This document shows, in pieces, positions 23,404 to 30,895 of a stretch of 61,618 bases of DNA (within the stretch, counting starts at the first letter, position 1; each line of letters starts with the position of its first letter). This stretch comes from a virus. Below the pieces are notes generated by a model. The model was not told where the DNA came from. It saw only the letters and a list, made by a program, of their open reading frames with translations, and did not search any database. Location of the stretch: the IMG/VR virus record IMGVR_UViG_3300030331_000798, positions 1-61,618 of that record; one strand, 5' to 3'. A program made the translations under genes and the position numbers.

Positions 23404-23440
23404 CTCTACAAGTGGTCTAGGGGCTTTCGCCCCCTTTCCA
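23404..23440 (-). promoter_or_regulatory. GNRA-capped hairpin in the leader of the VGDSF gene
   Basis: On the minus strand GGGGGC-GAAA-GCCCC forms a tight stem, nested inside a weaker GTGG/CCAC pair. No T tract follows, so it is a leader or intercistronic structure rather than a terminator. Confidence 0.55.
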
Positions 23441-23449
23441 CGTGTTTTG

Positions 23450-23839
23450 TTACCCAATCCGCTTAATGAAACCTTCTTCGATCCAACGCTGCTTGTAACA
23501 AGCAATAATGCGTTTTTTCTGGTTCTCAGGTTTCTTAGTGTTAGGCATTGACAAAATATTTTCGTCAACACATAAGTCTAAGCAGGATTGCAACGTAAAG
23601 TCCTTGGAGTTAAACTCTTTAGACTCTATATCCCCCGACATACCGTGTATCACCGCAACGAATTGTGGTGCCTTGGTTTTCGCGTCAGCCGCTAACTTAC
23701 CAGTGTAAGCGAAACGCTGTAGTGCCCGACCAGTCTTTGAGACTGTAGGGGCAGGTATGCCATTCTTATTTGCGACAGGTTTAGCTGGCGCGGTTTTTGC
23801 CTTCGTTGCCGAGGACTTTTTTGCAGTTGATGCTGCCAT
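23450..23839 (-). CDS. basic hypothetical protein with Lys/Ala-rich tail
   Basis: 129 aa. Residues 1-40 are a disordered Ala/Lys/Thr tail (AASTAKKSSATKAKTAPAKP), followed by a compact domain with FVAVIHGMSGDIESKEFNSK and a C-terminal winged-helix-like stretch KRIIACYKQRWIEEGFIKRI. The tail suggests DNA binding. It is first after a promoter-like region. No family recognised. Confidence 0.6.
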   Translation of the reverse strand: MAASTAKKSSATKAKTAPAKPVANKNGIPAPTVSKTGRALQRFAYTGKLAADAKTKAPQFVAVIHGMSGDIESKEFNSKDFTLQSCLDLCVDENILSMPNTKKPENQKKRIIACYKQRWIEEGFIKRIG

Positions 23840-23844
23840 GGTAT

Positions 23845-23928
23845 TTCTCCATTCTACTTTCTATTTAAAGCTGCTATAAATAACAGCCGGTCTTTTACCT
23901 TACTAGTCCTGTACTAAAAAGTAAAGGA
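23845..23928 (-). promoter_or_regulatory. promoter-like region with TTTACTTTT element and hairpin
   Basis: On the minus strand CCTTTACTTTTTAGTAC (23925-23909) is followed by TAAGGT 17 bases after TTTACT and then a GCTGTTAT/ATAGCAGC hairpin. TTTACT with similar spacing also precedes the genes at 31755 and 36548. Confidence 0.45.
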
Positions 23929-24126
23929 CTACTTTTTGAGGTCTGGGTCTTGGTTGACATATGCACCCGTTGGCCCAAAATCCTCATCTGGGTAAAGCAT
24001 TACGTTGAGTTCGTCTAACGCTTCTGCTAAAAGCGAAACATCAGTTCTGAGAGTGTCCATCAACACATTGACGTCGTCTAACATCTTCGTGACATTTTCA
24101 ATAGCTTCCTCAACTTCCTTATCCAT
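23929..24126 (-). CDS. small coiled-coil protein
   Basis: 65 aa from the ATG at 24126, which overlaps the upstream stop as TAATG. It is almost entirely one acidic amphipathic helix (EAIENVTKMLDDVNVLMDTL and following heptads), likely a coiled coil. Function unknown. Confidence 0.6.
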   Translation of the reverse strand: MDKEVEEAIENVTKMLDDVNVLMDTLRTDVSLLAEALDELNVMLYPDEDFGPTGAYVNQDPDLKK

Positions 24127-24428
24127 TACGCCTTTCTCCATACTCGAACACCGCTGCGTTCTTTTTTGGTTTTAGGGTCTGGCTCTACAACCATGCGAGA
24201 AACAAATTGCCATTCAGGATCTTGTTTCTTGCTGTGAGTACGCCAAGACTGGTCTAATCGGTTTTTTAACCGTTTAGGCAAATCGTCGTTGTCATCTGGG
24301 ACAAAAAACAAAGAGTCTCCTACTTTGAATATTGGCCAAGGATATCGACTTCCTCGGTTTCCTCGCACATCTGTTGGTATCGGGATATCAGAGTCTAACT
24401 CGACACCTTCCCATTCGTTATCCATCAT
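24126..24428 (-). CDS. conserved small phage protein, second VGDSxxF copy
   Basis: 100 aa. SDIPIPTDVRG, then YPWPIFKVGDSLFFVPD, then a basic region, FVSRM and a C-terminal GVRVWRKA. It shares its layout with the gene at 23091. The start lies within the end of the upstream gene (11-base overlap). Function unknown. Confidence 0.65.
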   Translation of the reverse strand: MMDNEWEGVELDSDIPIPTDVRGNRGSRYPWPIFKVGDSLFFVPDDNDDLPKRLKNRLDQSWRTHSKKQDPEWQFVSRMVVEPDPKTKKERSGVRVWRKA

Positions 24429-24699
24429 ATTGTTCCCCTTGTGGTACTGGTATCATGCGCTCCCGTATAGGAGACGCCCATTCGTCTAGTAAGTCGTCGT
24501 GTACTGCAAACTCGTCGGATAAACCGCAATTTTGGTCGTACATCCTAAGCGGAATAACCTCTGCTAGTTCCTCAGCAATCTCACGCATGGCGGGGGCTGT
24601 ACCCCCGTCCTTGCGTAAGAAGTTCGCAACCGCCCAGACTCTACTAATCAGTTCTTGGTCTAGCACAACATGGTTGTGAAGTTTTACTACACTTCCCAT
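24418..24699 (-). CDS. hypothetical early protein
   Basis: 93 aa from the ATG at 24699, directly after the DUF932 stop, with AAGG upstream. VVLDQELISRVWAVANFLRK and TAPAMREIAEELAEVIPLRM are helices that could form a small HTH-like bundle. No family assigned. Confidence 0.55.
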   Translation of the reverse strand: MGSVVKLHNHVVLDQELISRVWAVANFLRKDGGTAPAMREIAEELAEVIPLRMYDQNCGLSDEFAVHDDLLDEWASPIRERMIPVPQGEQYDG

Positions 24700-24700
24700 A

Positions 24701-25726
24701 TTACGCCGCCTTCGCGTAGTCGACCGCAAGCTCAAGAGCTTGTGTCTTACGCTTCGAGCTGTCACCGAACAAAGCGTTGTACACTCTATTTTCGCCAGTA
24801 CGCATGTGGTCTTCGACGTAGGTCACAGCGTTTACTGCTCCCCACCAAGTACCCTTTGCAGAGTTTAGGTCGGCTCCTGGAGATTGTTCCAAGGCGTCTA
24901 CAACCAAGTTCGAAAACTTGCTAAACTCGTCTCGTAAAGGCGTAAGCTCACCAACTTTCTTGCCGTCTGCCTTGAGGCGTCGGCTTTCTTCGTACTCTTC
25001 GTACACAGTAGGTTGGTAAATACGAGCAATGTACTCTAGCACGTTAGAGTGCTGTGCTTTCTTCTTAGCTAAGAACTCAGCGGTTTGTTGGAATTCAGCT
25101 GTTGTCTCTTTCATAAGGCCAACTGCTATAGCTGCTTCCTTAGCCATGTCGTCGTTAAAGTCATGTATGTGACTCATACGAAACTCGCCTTTCGCTTCCT
25201 TACCGAGTGCGAACTGCAACGTGTTGTTACACACAACTCGTATCTCAGTGTCACGAACTAGTAACTTATGTCCTGGTTCGTGGGGCTGTCGAAACAACAA
25301 GTAATCGTTTATTTCGTCGCCTCCTGGAAGTTCAAAGCCACCGTTCAATTTAGCGAGTGCCCAGATGTCTTTACCGTTGCGTAAGCTACCGGCAGTTTCC
25401 ATCGTGACGTTCGTCTCTTTAGCAAACTTCTGAAAGAAGTCGAAGATACGCTCGTTTTGTACGGGTATATAGTTGTTGCCGCAATGACCGAGGATGGAGT
25501 TGTCGCTATCTCTAACAATAAAGTTACTGCTAGGGGTTTGCATCAACCCTGAATCGTCCCCGTATGTTGGGGTGTCGATTGTGTATCCTGGACGTTTGCT
25601 AACAGACCAATCAAGTCCTGCTGCAACCATCATCTCACGTGGGGTCAGGTTCGGGTCGACTTTTACGCCTTCCCCGTGCCAAGGCACGTCTCCTGTCCAC
25701 GCCATGGTTTCTACTGCTGCTACCAT
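24701..25726 (-). CDS. DUF932 / TIGR03299 phage-plasmid-like protein
   Basis: 341 aa, full length for the family. PWHGEG near residue 15, PREMMVAAGLDWSVSKRP, YIPVQNERIFDFFQ and AKLNGGFELPGGDEINDYLL, then RVVCNNTLQFAL and GTWWGAVNAVTYVEDHM, match the DUF932 family in order. Such proteins are common on phages and plasmids; the function is unknown, but they often accompany replication or recombination genes. It is first after a promoter of the repeated class. Confidence 0.9.
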   Translation of the reverse strand: MVAAVETMAWTGDVPWHGEGVKVDPNLTPREMMVAAGLDWSVSKRPGYTIDTPTYGDDSGLMQTPSSNFIVRDSDNSILGHCGNNYIPVQNERIFDFFQKFAKETNVTMETAGSLRNGKDIWALAKLNGGFELPGGDEINDYLLFRQPHEPGHKLLVRDTEIRVVCNNTLQFALGKEAKGEFRMSHIHDFNDDMAKEAAIAVGLMKETTAEFQQTAEFLAKKKAQHSNVLEYIARIYQPTVYEEYEESRRLKADGKKVGELTPLRDEFSKFSNLVVDALEQSPGADLNSAKGTWWGAVNAVTYVEDHMRTGENRVYNALFGDSSKRKTQALELAVDYAKAA

Positions 25727-25744
25727 ATTGTGCTCCTATTCTAC

Positions 25745-25835
25745 TTTCTATTCCCTTTCGGGGTCTTTGGTAGGCGGCATGCCGCGCTACCTTTTATAGT
25801 ATAACTTGCCGATTTTTAGGAAAAAAGTACCAGTT
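25745..25835 (-). promoter_or_regulatory. early promoter (GGTACTTTTTT class) before the DUF932 gene
   Basis: On the minus strand AACTGGTACTTTTTT (25835-25821), 17 bases, then TATACT (25803-25798), GGTAGC and the perfect hairpin GCGGCATGCCGC (25785-25774) inside GGTAG/CTACC. The upstream block equals 19041-19062 at 21 of 22 positions. Confidence 0.7.
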
Positions 25836-26219
25836 TTAACGATTTTTAAAGACTTTAAGGAGAAGCCCCCATTCGTACGGAGATTTTAAATGTAGAATTG
25901 GCTCGCTTTTCCATGTCAAAGTCTTTAACTGCGCTAGGTCTATTACCCGAAATAATTTTATTTCTTTCTGTTTTTGAACTAACACGTAGCAAGTCCCTCC
26001 AAATTTAGCTCTGGTCGCCATCCAAGCAATCTGCATGGGGCTCAGAGTCAGCTGGTTTCCTTTGATCGATTTCAATTCGATCCAAAACTCTATTCCTTCG
26101 TAGCAACAGTTCACGTCAGGAACTCCTGAGGCAGTGATTCCTGTCTCAATCCTTTGCAGGTGAAGCTGGTTCTTTAGGTTCGTCTTTAACGAATTCCAGA
26201 GTCGAGCTTCTTTAGGCAT
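25836..26219 (-). CDS. VRR-NUC / Holliday-junction-resolvase-like nuclease
   Basis: 127 aa. GVPDVNCCYEG (residues about 33-43) and FWIELKSIKG (about 46-55) give the PD-(D/E)xK core: Asp in PDV, then Glu-x-Lys in ELK. LSPMQIAWM and CYVLVQK follow as in small VRR-NUC proteins. It would cleave branched or double-stranded DNA during replication or recombination. It is one base apart from the HTH gene upstream and lies directly after polA. Confidence 0.8.
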   Translation of the reverse strand: MPKEARLWNSLKTNLKNQLHLQRIETGITASGVPDVNCCYEGIEFWIELKSIKGNQLTLSPMQIAWMATRAKFGGTCYVLVQKQKEIKLFRVIDLAQLKTLTWKSEPILHLKSPYEWGLLLKVFKNR

Positions 26220-26410
26220 CAGTCTTTGTAAAAATAATCACCGTCTCCTAGGCTCGAGCGACTCACGATCTGCCATATTCTCTGCTTCGTCAATCCGTAC
26301 TTCTGCCCGAGTAGAGCTAGAGTGGTGTCACCCTTGTTATACTCTTCGTAGATTGATCGGTAGAGCTGTCTATTTTCTTCTTTCTTTTCGTCACTAATTC
26401 CTTTGCTCAT
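26219..26410 (-). CDS. small helix-turn-helix protein, sigma70 region 4-like
   Basis: 63 aa from the ATG at 26410, which overlaps the polymerase stop as ATGA. YEEYNKGDTTLALLGQKYGL followed by TKQRIWQIVSRS is a helix-turn-helix of the sigma region 4/TrpR-like kind (TLALLGQKYGLTKQRIWQIV). It is probably a DNA-binding regulator. A longer frame upstream lies in polA and is discounted. Confidence 0.7.
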   Translation of the reverse strand: MSKGISDEKKEENRQLYRSIYEEYNKGDTTLALLGQKYGLTKQRIWQIVSRSSLGDGDYFYKD

Positions 26411-28266
26411 TCTGCAGAGTCTCCCCAAGTTTCTCCATACTCTGCGTCCACAACTAATGGCACGGATAAGTCTACGCATTTCGCCATTTTCTCCATGATA
26501 AATTCACCTTCCTCCTTTGATCCGACTGAATAGTCTAGTTCGTCATGAATCTGTAAGTGAGGGACATACCCCTCTTTCCAAAGATCTAGCATCGCTATCT
26601 TCGTCATATCTGCCGCTGACCCTTGAATCAATCTGTTTAGTGCCTTGTAGGTGTAAGAGCGTCTTATGTTTCCGTAGGTCTCTTTTGCCTCTTCTTCTAC
26701 TAGCGGTAGACCGTCCCCATGAACAGGCTCCCAAAAGTCGAAGCGGCACTTTCTTCCTCCGAGTGTTTTTATATGCCCTCGTTCTAGTGCTACTCTAGCG
26801 CACTGGTCCTGTAAGGCTCTGATAAACGGTACTCTCTGGTGGTACTGCTCGAGTAGAGTGCGAGCCTCATCTTCCTCTACTCCCAGCTCTTTAATCAACT
26901 TGGTGTGTCCCATTCCGTAGGTCAGCCCTAGGTTGATATTCTTGGCTTGTTTCCTAGGAATATTAGCCATATCCGCTACGATCTGGTGGAAATCAGCTCC
27001 TTCTTCCGAGTAGGCTTTAACCGCGTCCTCTGAGCCTCGTAGATTCATCTTATAGGCGTAATGCACGGTTAATCTAGGCTCCTGTTGCGAGTAGTCGAAC
27101 GCGCCCCAGATCGCGTCCTGTTCCGGTATAAATAATGAGCGTATTAGCTTTCCTAGTTCTGGGTCTCGAGCGGGAACCTGCTGTAAATTCGGGTTGGTGT
27201 AGCTAAATCTACCGCTGACTGTCCCTCCCGAGTCGTTTCTTAGAGGGTGGGCTTCTGCATGTATTCTTCCGTCAACTTGATGACCAAGAATCATTTTCTC
27301 AACAAAAGTAGTGCGTGCTTTATTCCACTTCCGAGCTTGTACGATCATCTTAGGTAGAGGATGCTCATGAACCTCTAGCCACGGGGCTTGGAAACTCGCC
27401 ATGCCTTTCTCAGTCCGAGGATACCAGATATCGTTAGCGTCGAACGCCTTCTGTATCGAAGCGTTCGCCCAGATCTCTACGCTGGTTCCAAACTTTCTCT
27501 TAAACTCGACCAGCAGCTGCTGTTCTTTTTTCGACAGAGCCTCGGCTACCTGCTCTGCTCGATCTAAATCAACTCTTACTCCTTTCCATCGCATCTCAAT
27601 CAACAACGGAATCAAGTCGCACTCTAACTTGAAAATCTTTTCTAATCCTTCCTCCTGGATTCTAGGGTAGAGCTGATTCCATAGCTGTAGAGTAAGCACT
27701 GCATCTTGCTCAGCGTATGGCCCAACGTATTTAGCCGGTAGAGCATACATACCAGATTTGGCATTTACTCCCCACGCTTTAGCAGCCTCCTCTAGCAGTG
27801 ATTCATCCTTCTCTTCAGCACAGTAATCCTTCCCCAAAACATTAAGAGAGTATGAGCGACGGTGCTCGTCAAGGAGAGGAGCAGCAAACATCGTGTCGTA
27901 GATTTGACACGTCAAGTCTATTCCTTCTCGCTTTAACCAGCCCACATCGTAGAGTGCATTATGAAAGACTAAAGAACCTTTATGGTTGGAGAGAGTTTTC
28001 TTTAGCCAACGAAGCACTATTTCTTCTTCTAAGTTTCCACCACCCTCATGGCGAATGGGGAGATAGCCACTCCATGAGTTAGATGAAACGGCGATACCTA
28101 CGATGTGACCTTCCCCCGTCGCCCATCCTGGCCCCCTTTCACGGAGAGCTGGATCATATGTTTCTAGGTCTACTGCTAGTAGTTCATGCTCGTCGAAACG
28201 AGGGAGAACACTAGGTGCTGACCAACTACTTTCTGGTGTTATTAGTGGTATCTGTCTCTGCTGCAT
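26407..28266 (-). CDS. DNA polymerase I-type (family A) with 3'-5' exonuclease
   Basis: 619 aa. The exonuclease has D33/E35 (AVDLETYDP), D107 (HNALYDVGW) and Y184/D188 (YAEQD), so proofreading should be active. The polymerase has motif A with D391 (FDYSQQEPR), motif B RKQAKNINLGLTYG and motif C with D575 (IHDELDY). There is no 5' nuclease domain. The residue equivalent to E. coli Phe762 is Leu446. It is the replicative polymerase of this phage, in one operon with primase, helicases and SSB. Confidence 0.96.
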   Translation of the reverse strand: MQQRQIPLITPESSWSAPSVLPRFDEHELLAVDLETYDPALRERGPGWATGEGHIVGIAVSSNSWSGYLPIRHEGGGNLEEEIVLRWLKKTLSNHKGSLVFHNALYDVGWLKREGIDLTCQIYDTMFAAPLLDEHRRSYSLNVLGKDYCAEEKDESLLEEAAKAWGVNAKSGMYALPAKYVGPYAEQDAVLTLQLWNQLYPRIQEEGLEKIFKLECDLIPLLIEMRWKGVRVDLDRAEQVAEALSKKEQQLLVEFKRKFGTSVEIWANASIQKAFDANDIWYPRTEKGMASFQAPWLEVHEHPLPKMIVQARKWNKARTTFVEKMILGHQVDGRIHAEAHPLRNDSGGTVSGRFSYTNPNLQQVPARDPELGKLIRSLFIPEQDAIWGAFDYSQQEPRLTVHYAYKMNLRGSEDAVKAYSEEGADFHQIVADMANIPRKQAKNINLGLTYGMGHTKLIKELGVEEDEARTLLEQYHQRVPFIRALQDQCARVALERGHIKTLGGRKCRFDFWEPVHGDGLPLVEEEAKETYGNIRRSYTYKALNRLIQGSAADMTKIAMLDLWKEGYVPHLQIHDELDYSVGSKEEGEFIMEKMAKCVDLSVPLVVDAEYGETWGDSAE

Positions 28267-28399
28267 CTTCTTTCTTAGAGTGTATTTCTGGATCGTATTT
28301 GTCTAACTTGATTTTGGAATCTCTATTCCATTTGCTTTTAAAGTAGAGTACCAATACCTTCAGTCTAAACCAGTAGTTTATTCTTCTTCCGATTCCCAA
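28226..28399 (-). CDS. small basic protein upstream of polA, TTG start
   Basis: 57 aa. A TTG at 28399 has AAGGAGG 8 bases upstream. The product has RRINYWFRLKVLVLYFKSKW, then a charged tail with KLDKYDPEIHSKKED. It fills the gap between two genes, overlapping the upstream gene by 22 bases and polA by 41. The N-terminal part is amphipathic and basic. Function unknown. Confidence 0.6.
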   Translation of the reverse strand: MGIGRRINYWFRLKVLVLYFKSKWNRDSKIKLDKYDPEIHSKKEDAAETDTTNNTRK

Positions 28400-28713
28400 T
28401 GTTCTAGCCTCCTTATGTCTGTGTTGTTCGCTCTGATCTCGCTCTCTACTAGAAGCAGATACCGTCTCAGATCTCCTATGTCATCAAGTAAACCGTCCTC
28501 TCCGATATACTTGCCCCCTGCTTCGAACACATCGTAATTACAGTCTTTACTCTGTTGTTCGATACGGTCGAACTTACGGGCTAACATCATAAAAGCCCCA
28601 GTTCCTCCCCTACGTTTCCAAGAGTCCCCGTAAGACTTCTCAGATTCGATCAAGCTATTTATATCGTGCTGTGCGATATCTTTTATACTCTGCCACTTAG
28701 GATCCAGTGCCAT
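28378..28713 (-). CDS. MazG/DUF1599-like protein, possible nucleotide pyrophosphohydrolase
   Basis: 111 aa from the ATG at 28713 (GGGAGG 6 bases upstream). SEKSYGDSWKRRGGTGAFMM, LARKFDRIEQ and LLDDIGDLRRYLLLVESE match a common all-helical phage family related in pattern to DUF1599/MazG. The acidic helix residues (E, D in FDRIEQ and LDDIGDL) would hold metal. Directly after the ThyA-family gene, a role in dNTP hygiene (removing an unwanted nucleotide) is plausible but unproven. Confidence 0.6.
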   Translation of the reverse strand: MALDPKWQSIKDIAQHDINSLIESEKSYGDSWKRRGGTGAFMMLARKFDRIEQQSKDCNYDVFEAGGKYIGEDGLLDDIGDLRRYLLLVESEIRANNTDIRRLEHWESEEE

Positions 28714-29749
28714 GTTTTGCCTCCCAGTTGAGTTGTCTTTTCTTAATCCATGCAAAAGCGGCTTCTTGCCAATCTTCTGCTTGAATTCTTTCAATCTCTC
28801 TATAACTTTCAACGTAGTCTCTCTTCTTGTGTTGTGTAAATGCTTTAATCATCGGTTCAATGACAAACGGGAAAATGTTATTTTTAAAACTGTCCCAGCT
28901 GATCGAGTTACAGTCTGCAATACTTAGCTCTAAGTCTTTATTCACAGGTAGACAGTTCAGGAAATACTTACACTCATATAGAAATGTTTGAGGGTGGTTA
29001 ACTATCGGCACTTGTTTTTTGGGATAGTACATAGGTAGCTGTTGATAGAACCCGTCGAAATCTATTAAGCGAATCTTTTCCCACTGTTCGGTTTCGTAGA
29101 CATGAAAGCTGTCGCTAATTTGATAGTACTTACCCATCGGTAAATCGAGTCTCGCCGCTATGTATTCTTGAAGAACTGACATATGAACTACGTTCGCTCC
29201 GTAGGCTCCCCAGATCATATCGTTCGACCTGTTACAGACTGTCATCTGTAGCTCGCCTTCTCGAATCTTAAAATAGATATTGGTGTTGCAAGGGATATCT
29301 ATGCTAGAGCTGTTTAGATCTTTTATAGCGTTCCACATCTGAATAACACAACGCCTTGAGTCTGGGTCTTTCTTTAACATCGAAACCACAGTTTCTATTT
29401 GGTTCAGCTTAAAAGTGTTTAACCACCTATGGCCATATGCCCCGTTTAGTGTTTTACCGTCATCGGAGAACCGCTTCATCCCGTCGTTAAAATGAGTAAG
29501 CTGTCTTAAATTCTCGGAACCTGCCATCATCCAGATAGCTTCTACTAGGTGGAAAAACGGGTTAGCGTCTCGAGTTTTCTCTAATAAAACTCGCTCCCAA
29601 GGTTTTTCATAGACTGTCGTAACTGGATGGATACACTCTAGCGTTGTTCCGTTACGGCTTTCTTGTCTCCTAAAATTTACATCGCTTCTAAATAAATCAA
29701 CGCCTTTTCTAAAAGCATCGTTAACATTGTTAGCACTAATCACCTTCAT
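28697..29749 (-). CDS. ThyA-family pyrimidine methylase or hydroxymethylase
   Basis: 350 aa from the ATG at 29749 (GGAG 7 bases upstream, 14-base overlap with the preceding gene). Catalytic Cys154 lies in DIPCNT, the phosphate-binding Arg pair is R132-R133 (DSRRC), and RSND (174-177) and GAYGANVV (181-188, with Asn186) form the dUMP site; H216/Y218 follow in SFHVY. Asn186 suggests a uracil substrate rather than cytosine. This is the divergent phage branch that includes dUMP hydroxymethylases, so it may make dTMP or 5-hydroxymethyl-dUMP. Its neighbours favour the latter. Confidence 0.85.
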   Translation of the reverse strand: MKVISANNVNDAFRKGVDLFRSDVNFRRQESRNGTTLECIHPVTTVYEKPWERVLLEKTRDANPFFHLVEAIWMMAGSENLRQLTHFNDGMKRFSDDGKTLNGAYGHRWLNTFKLNQIETVVSMLKKDPDSRRCVIQMWNAIKDLNSSSIDIPCNTNIYFKIREGELQMTVCNRSNDMIWGAYGANVVHMSVLQEYIAARLDLPMGKYYQISDSFHVYETEQWEKIRLIDFDGFYQQLPMYYPKKQVPIVNHPQTFLYECKYFLNCLPVNKDLELSIADCNSISWDSFKNNIFPFVIEPMIKAFTQHKKRDYVESYREIERIQAEDWQEAAFAWIKKRQLNWEAKHGTGS

Positions 29750-29978
29750 ATAGGCTCTCCGTGTTGTCAATCATAATTTGTTCGATTTGAAGTAAAGAAA
29801 CCCAACCAGTTCCTCCGATGTTTTTCTGCTGCTCGTGAATCCATGCAACAGCATCTGACCAAGTGTTGGGCATGCTGTGGTCTTTCATACACATTTGCAG
29901 AAACTCATGGTATTTAGTCATAACCCAAGTAACTTTAAGACTGCTCATGTCCATCAGGTGCTGCTTTAATTTGCCCAT
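29736..29978 (-). CDS. small hypothetical protein in the modification cluster
   Basis: 80 aa beginning MGKLKQHLMDMSSLKVTWVM, helical, with a WSDAVAWIHEQQKNIGGTGW segment. It overlaps the hypermodification gene by 13 bases and the ThyA-family gene by 14, so it is clearly part of the same translated unit. No family recognised. Confidence 0.6.
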   Translation of the reverse strand: MGKLKQHLMDMSSLKVTWVMTKYHEFLQMCMKDHSMPNTWSDAVAWIHEQQKNIGGTGWVSLLQIEQIMIDNTESLYEGD

Positions 29979-30895
29979 TTACTTTCTCCCTCATGCAAAT
30001 CTTCGATTATCGGTCGGTCTCTTTTGGAGTAGTCGTAGACGCTACGAGTCCGTCCTTCCCCCTTCAAGATCCTAGAGTATTTATCAAACTCACATAGACC
30101 TCCTTCCACTTCCCGCATCTCAAACGGCATTCGATACTTAATCCGCAACTCCTCTTGGCAGATAGCGTAGAGTTCTTGCATCTCTTTATTCCAATCGTGT
30201 GAGCGTTTACAGAACCCGAGGGGTCTGCCTGTAAGCCTGTTTAGTCCTCTCATGGCTCCTGGACCTGCGTTAGCCCAGCTACAGGTGTCAGTAGCTTCGT
30301 CTAATATGTAGGTGTGGCGTAGGTCAGTCACGATCTCGTAAGCAACAAACGGCCCGATGTACGGGTACTGTAGTAAAAACTCCCACGCTTCTTGTAACGT
30401 AGTCATCTTTTCTAAAGAGGAGACCAGTCTCTCTCGCTCAACCCATATATGTGTAACGCACTCAGCAACTCCCTTAACTTTGTTCATGCGGTTAGGGGTC
30501 TTGACTATGTAAGCCCCCGTTACCCATTTAGGCTGCTTGCTGACCTCTTCTATCGCTTTTTCTCTGTCCCAGTCGAGGTGTAGGTTATGTTCGAGTAGCG
30601 TTCTACCCGTTTCGATCAAGTTAAAAAACCTGAAGATAATCGTAGCCATAACCACTTCAGGCTCTGCCGACAACGGTCTGCGTATGTGTGCTGCAAACCA
30701 GCGGGTCGTTCTGTCATCTTCTCGATAGACTTGGCAAAACTTAAACGTCTTAAAGATCTCGTCTTCAGTCCAAGGAGGGTCAGCGTCAGCGTCCTCTTTT
30801 TTACGTCGAATACTTTCCCGCTCCTCTATCCAATAGAGATAGCGGTCAACCTCTTCGTTTATAAAAGTCTTGCCTTTTTTCTCAATCAGACTCAT
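29966..30895 (-). CDS. putative DNA base hypermodification protein (aGPT-PPlase / amino acid:DNA transferase-like)
   Basis: 309 aa. PPWTEDEIFKTFKFCQVYRE (residues 40-59) and DDRTTRWF, then IIFRFFNLIETGR, PYIGPFVAYEIVTDLRHT, ANAGPGAMRGLNR and a C-terminal MREVEGGLCEFDKYSR with GEGRTRS. This order matches the helical family first described as alpha-glutamyl/putrescinyl-thymine pyrophosphorylases, now amino acid:DNA transferases, and the related 5-hmdU-kinase helical domain. These act on modified thymines in phage DNA. The start is the ATG that overlaps the methyltransferase stop (ATGA). Confidence 0.78.
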   Translation of the reverse strand: MSLIEKKGKTFINEEVDRYLYWIEERESIRRKKEDADADPPWTEDEIFKTFKFCQVYREDDRTTRWFAAHIRRPLSAEPEVVMATIIFRFFNLIETGRTLLEHNLHLDWDREKAIEEVSKQPKWVTGAYIVKTPNRMNKVKGVAECVTHIWVERERLVSSLEKMTTLQEAWEFLLQYPYIGPFVAYEIVTDLRHTYILDEATDTCSWANAGPGAMRGLNRLTGRPLGFCKRSHDWNKEMQELYAICQEELRIKYRMPFEMREVEGGLCEFDKYSRILKGEGRTRSVYDYSKRDRPIIEDLHEGESKWAN

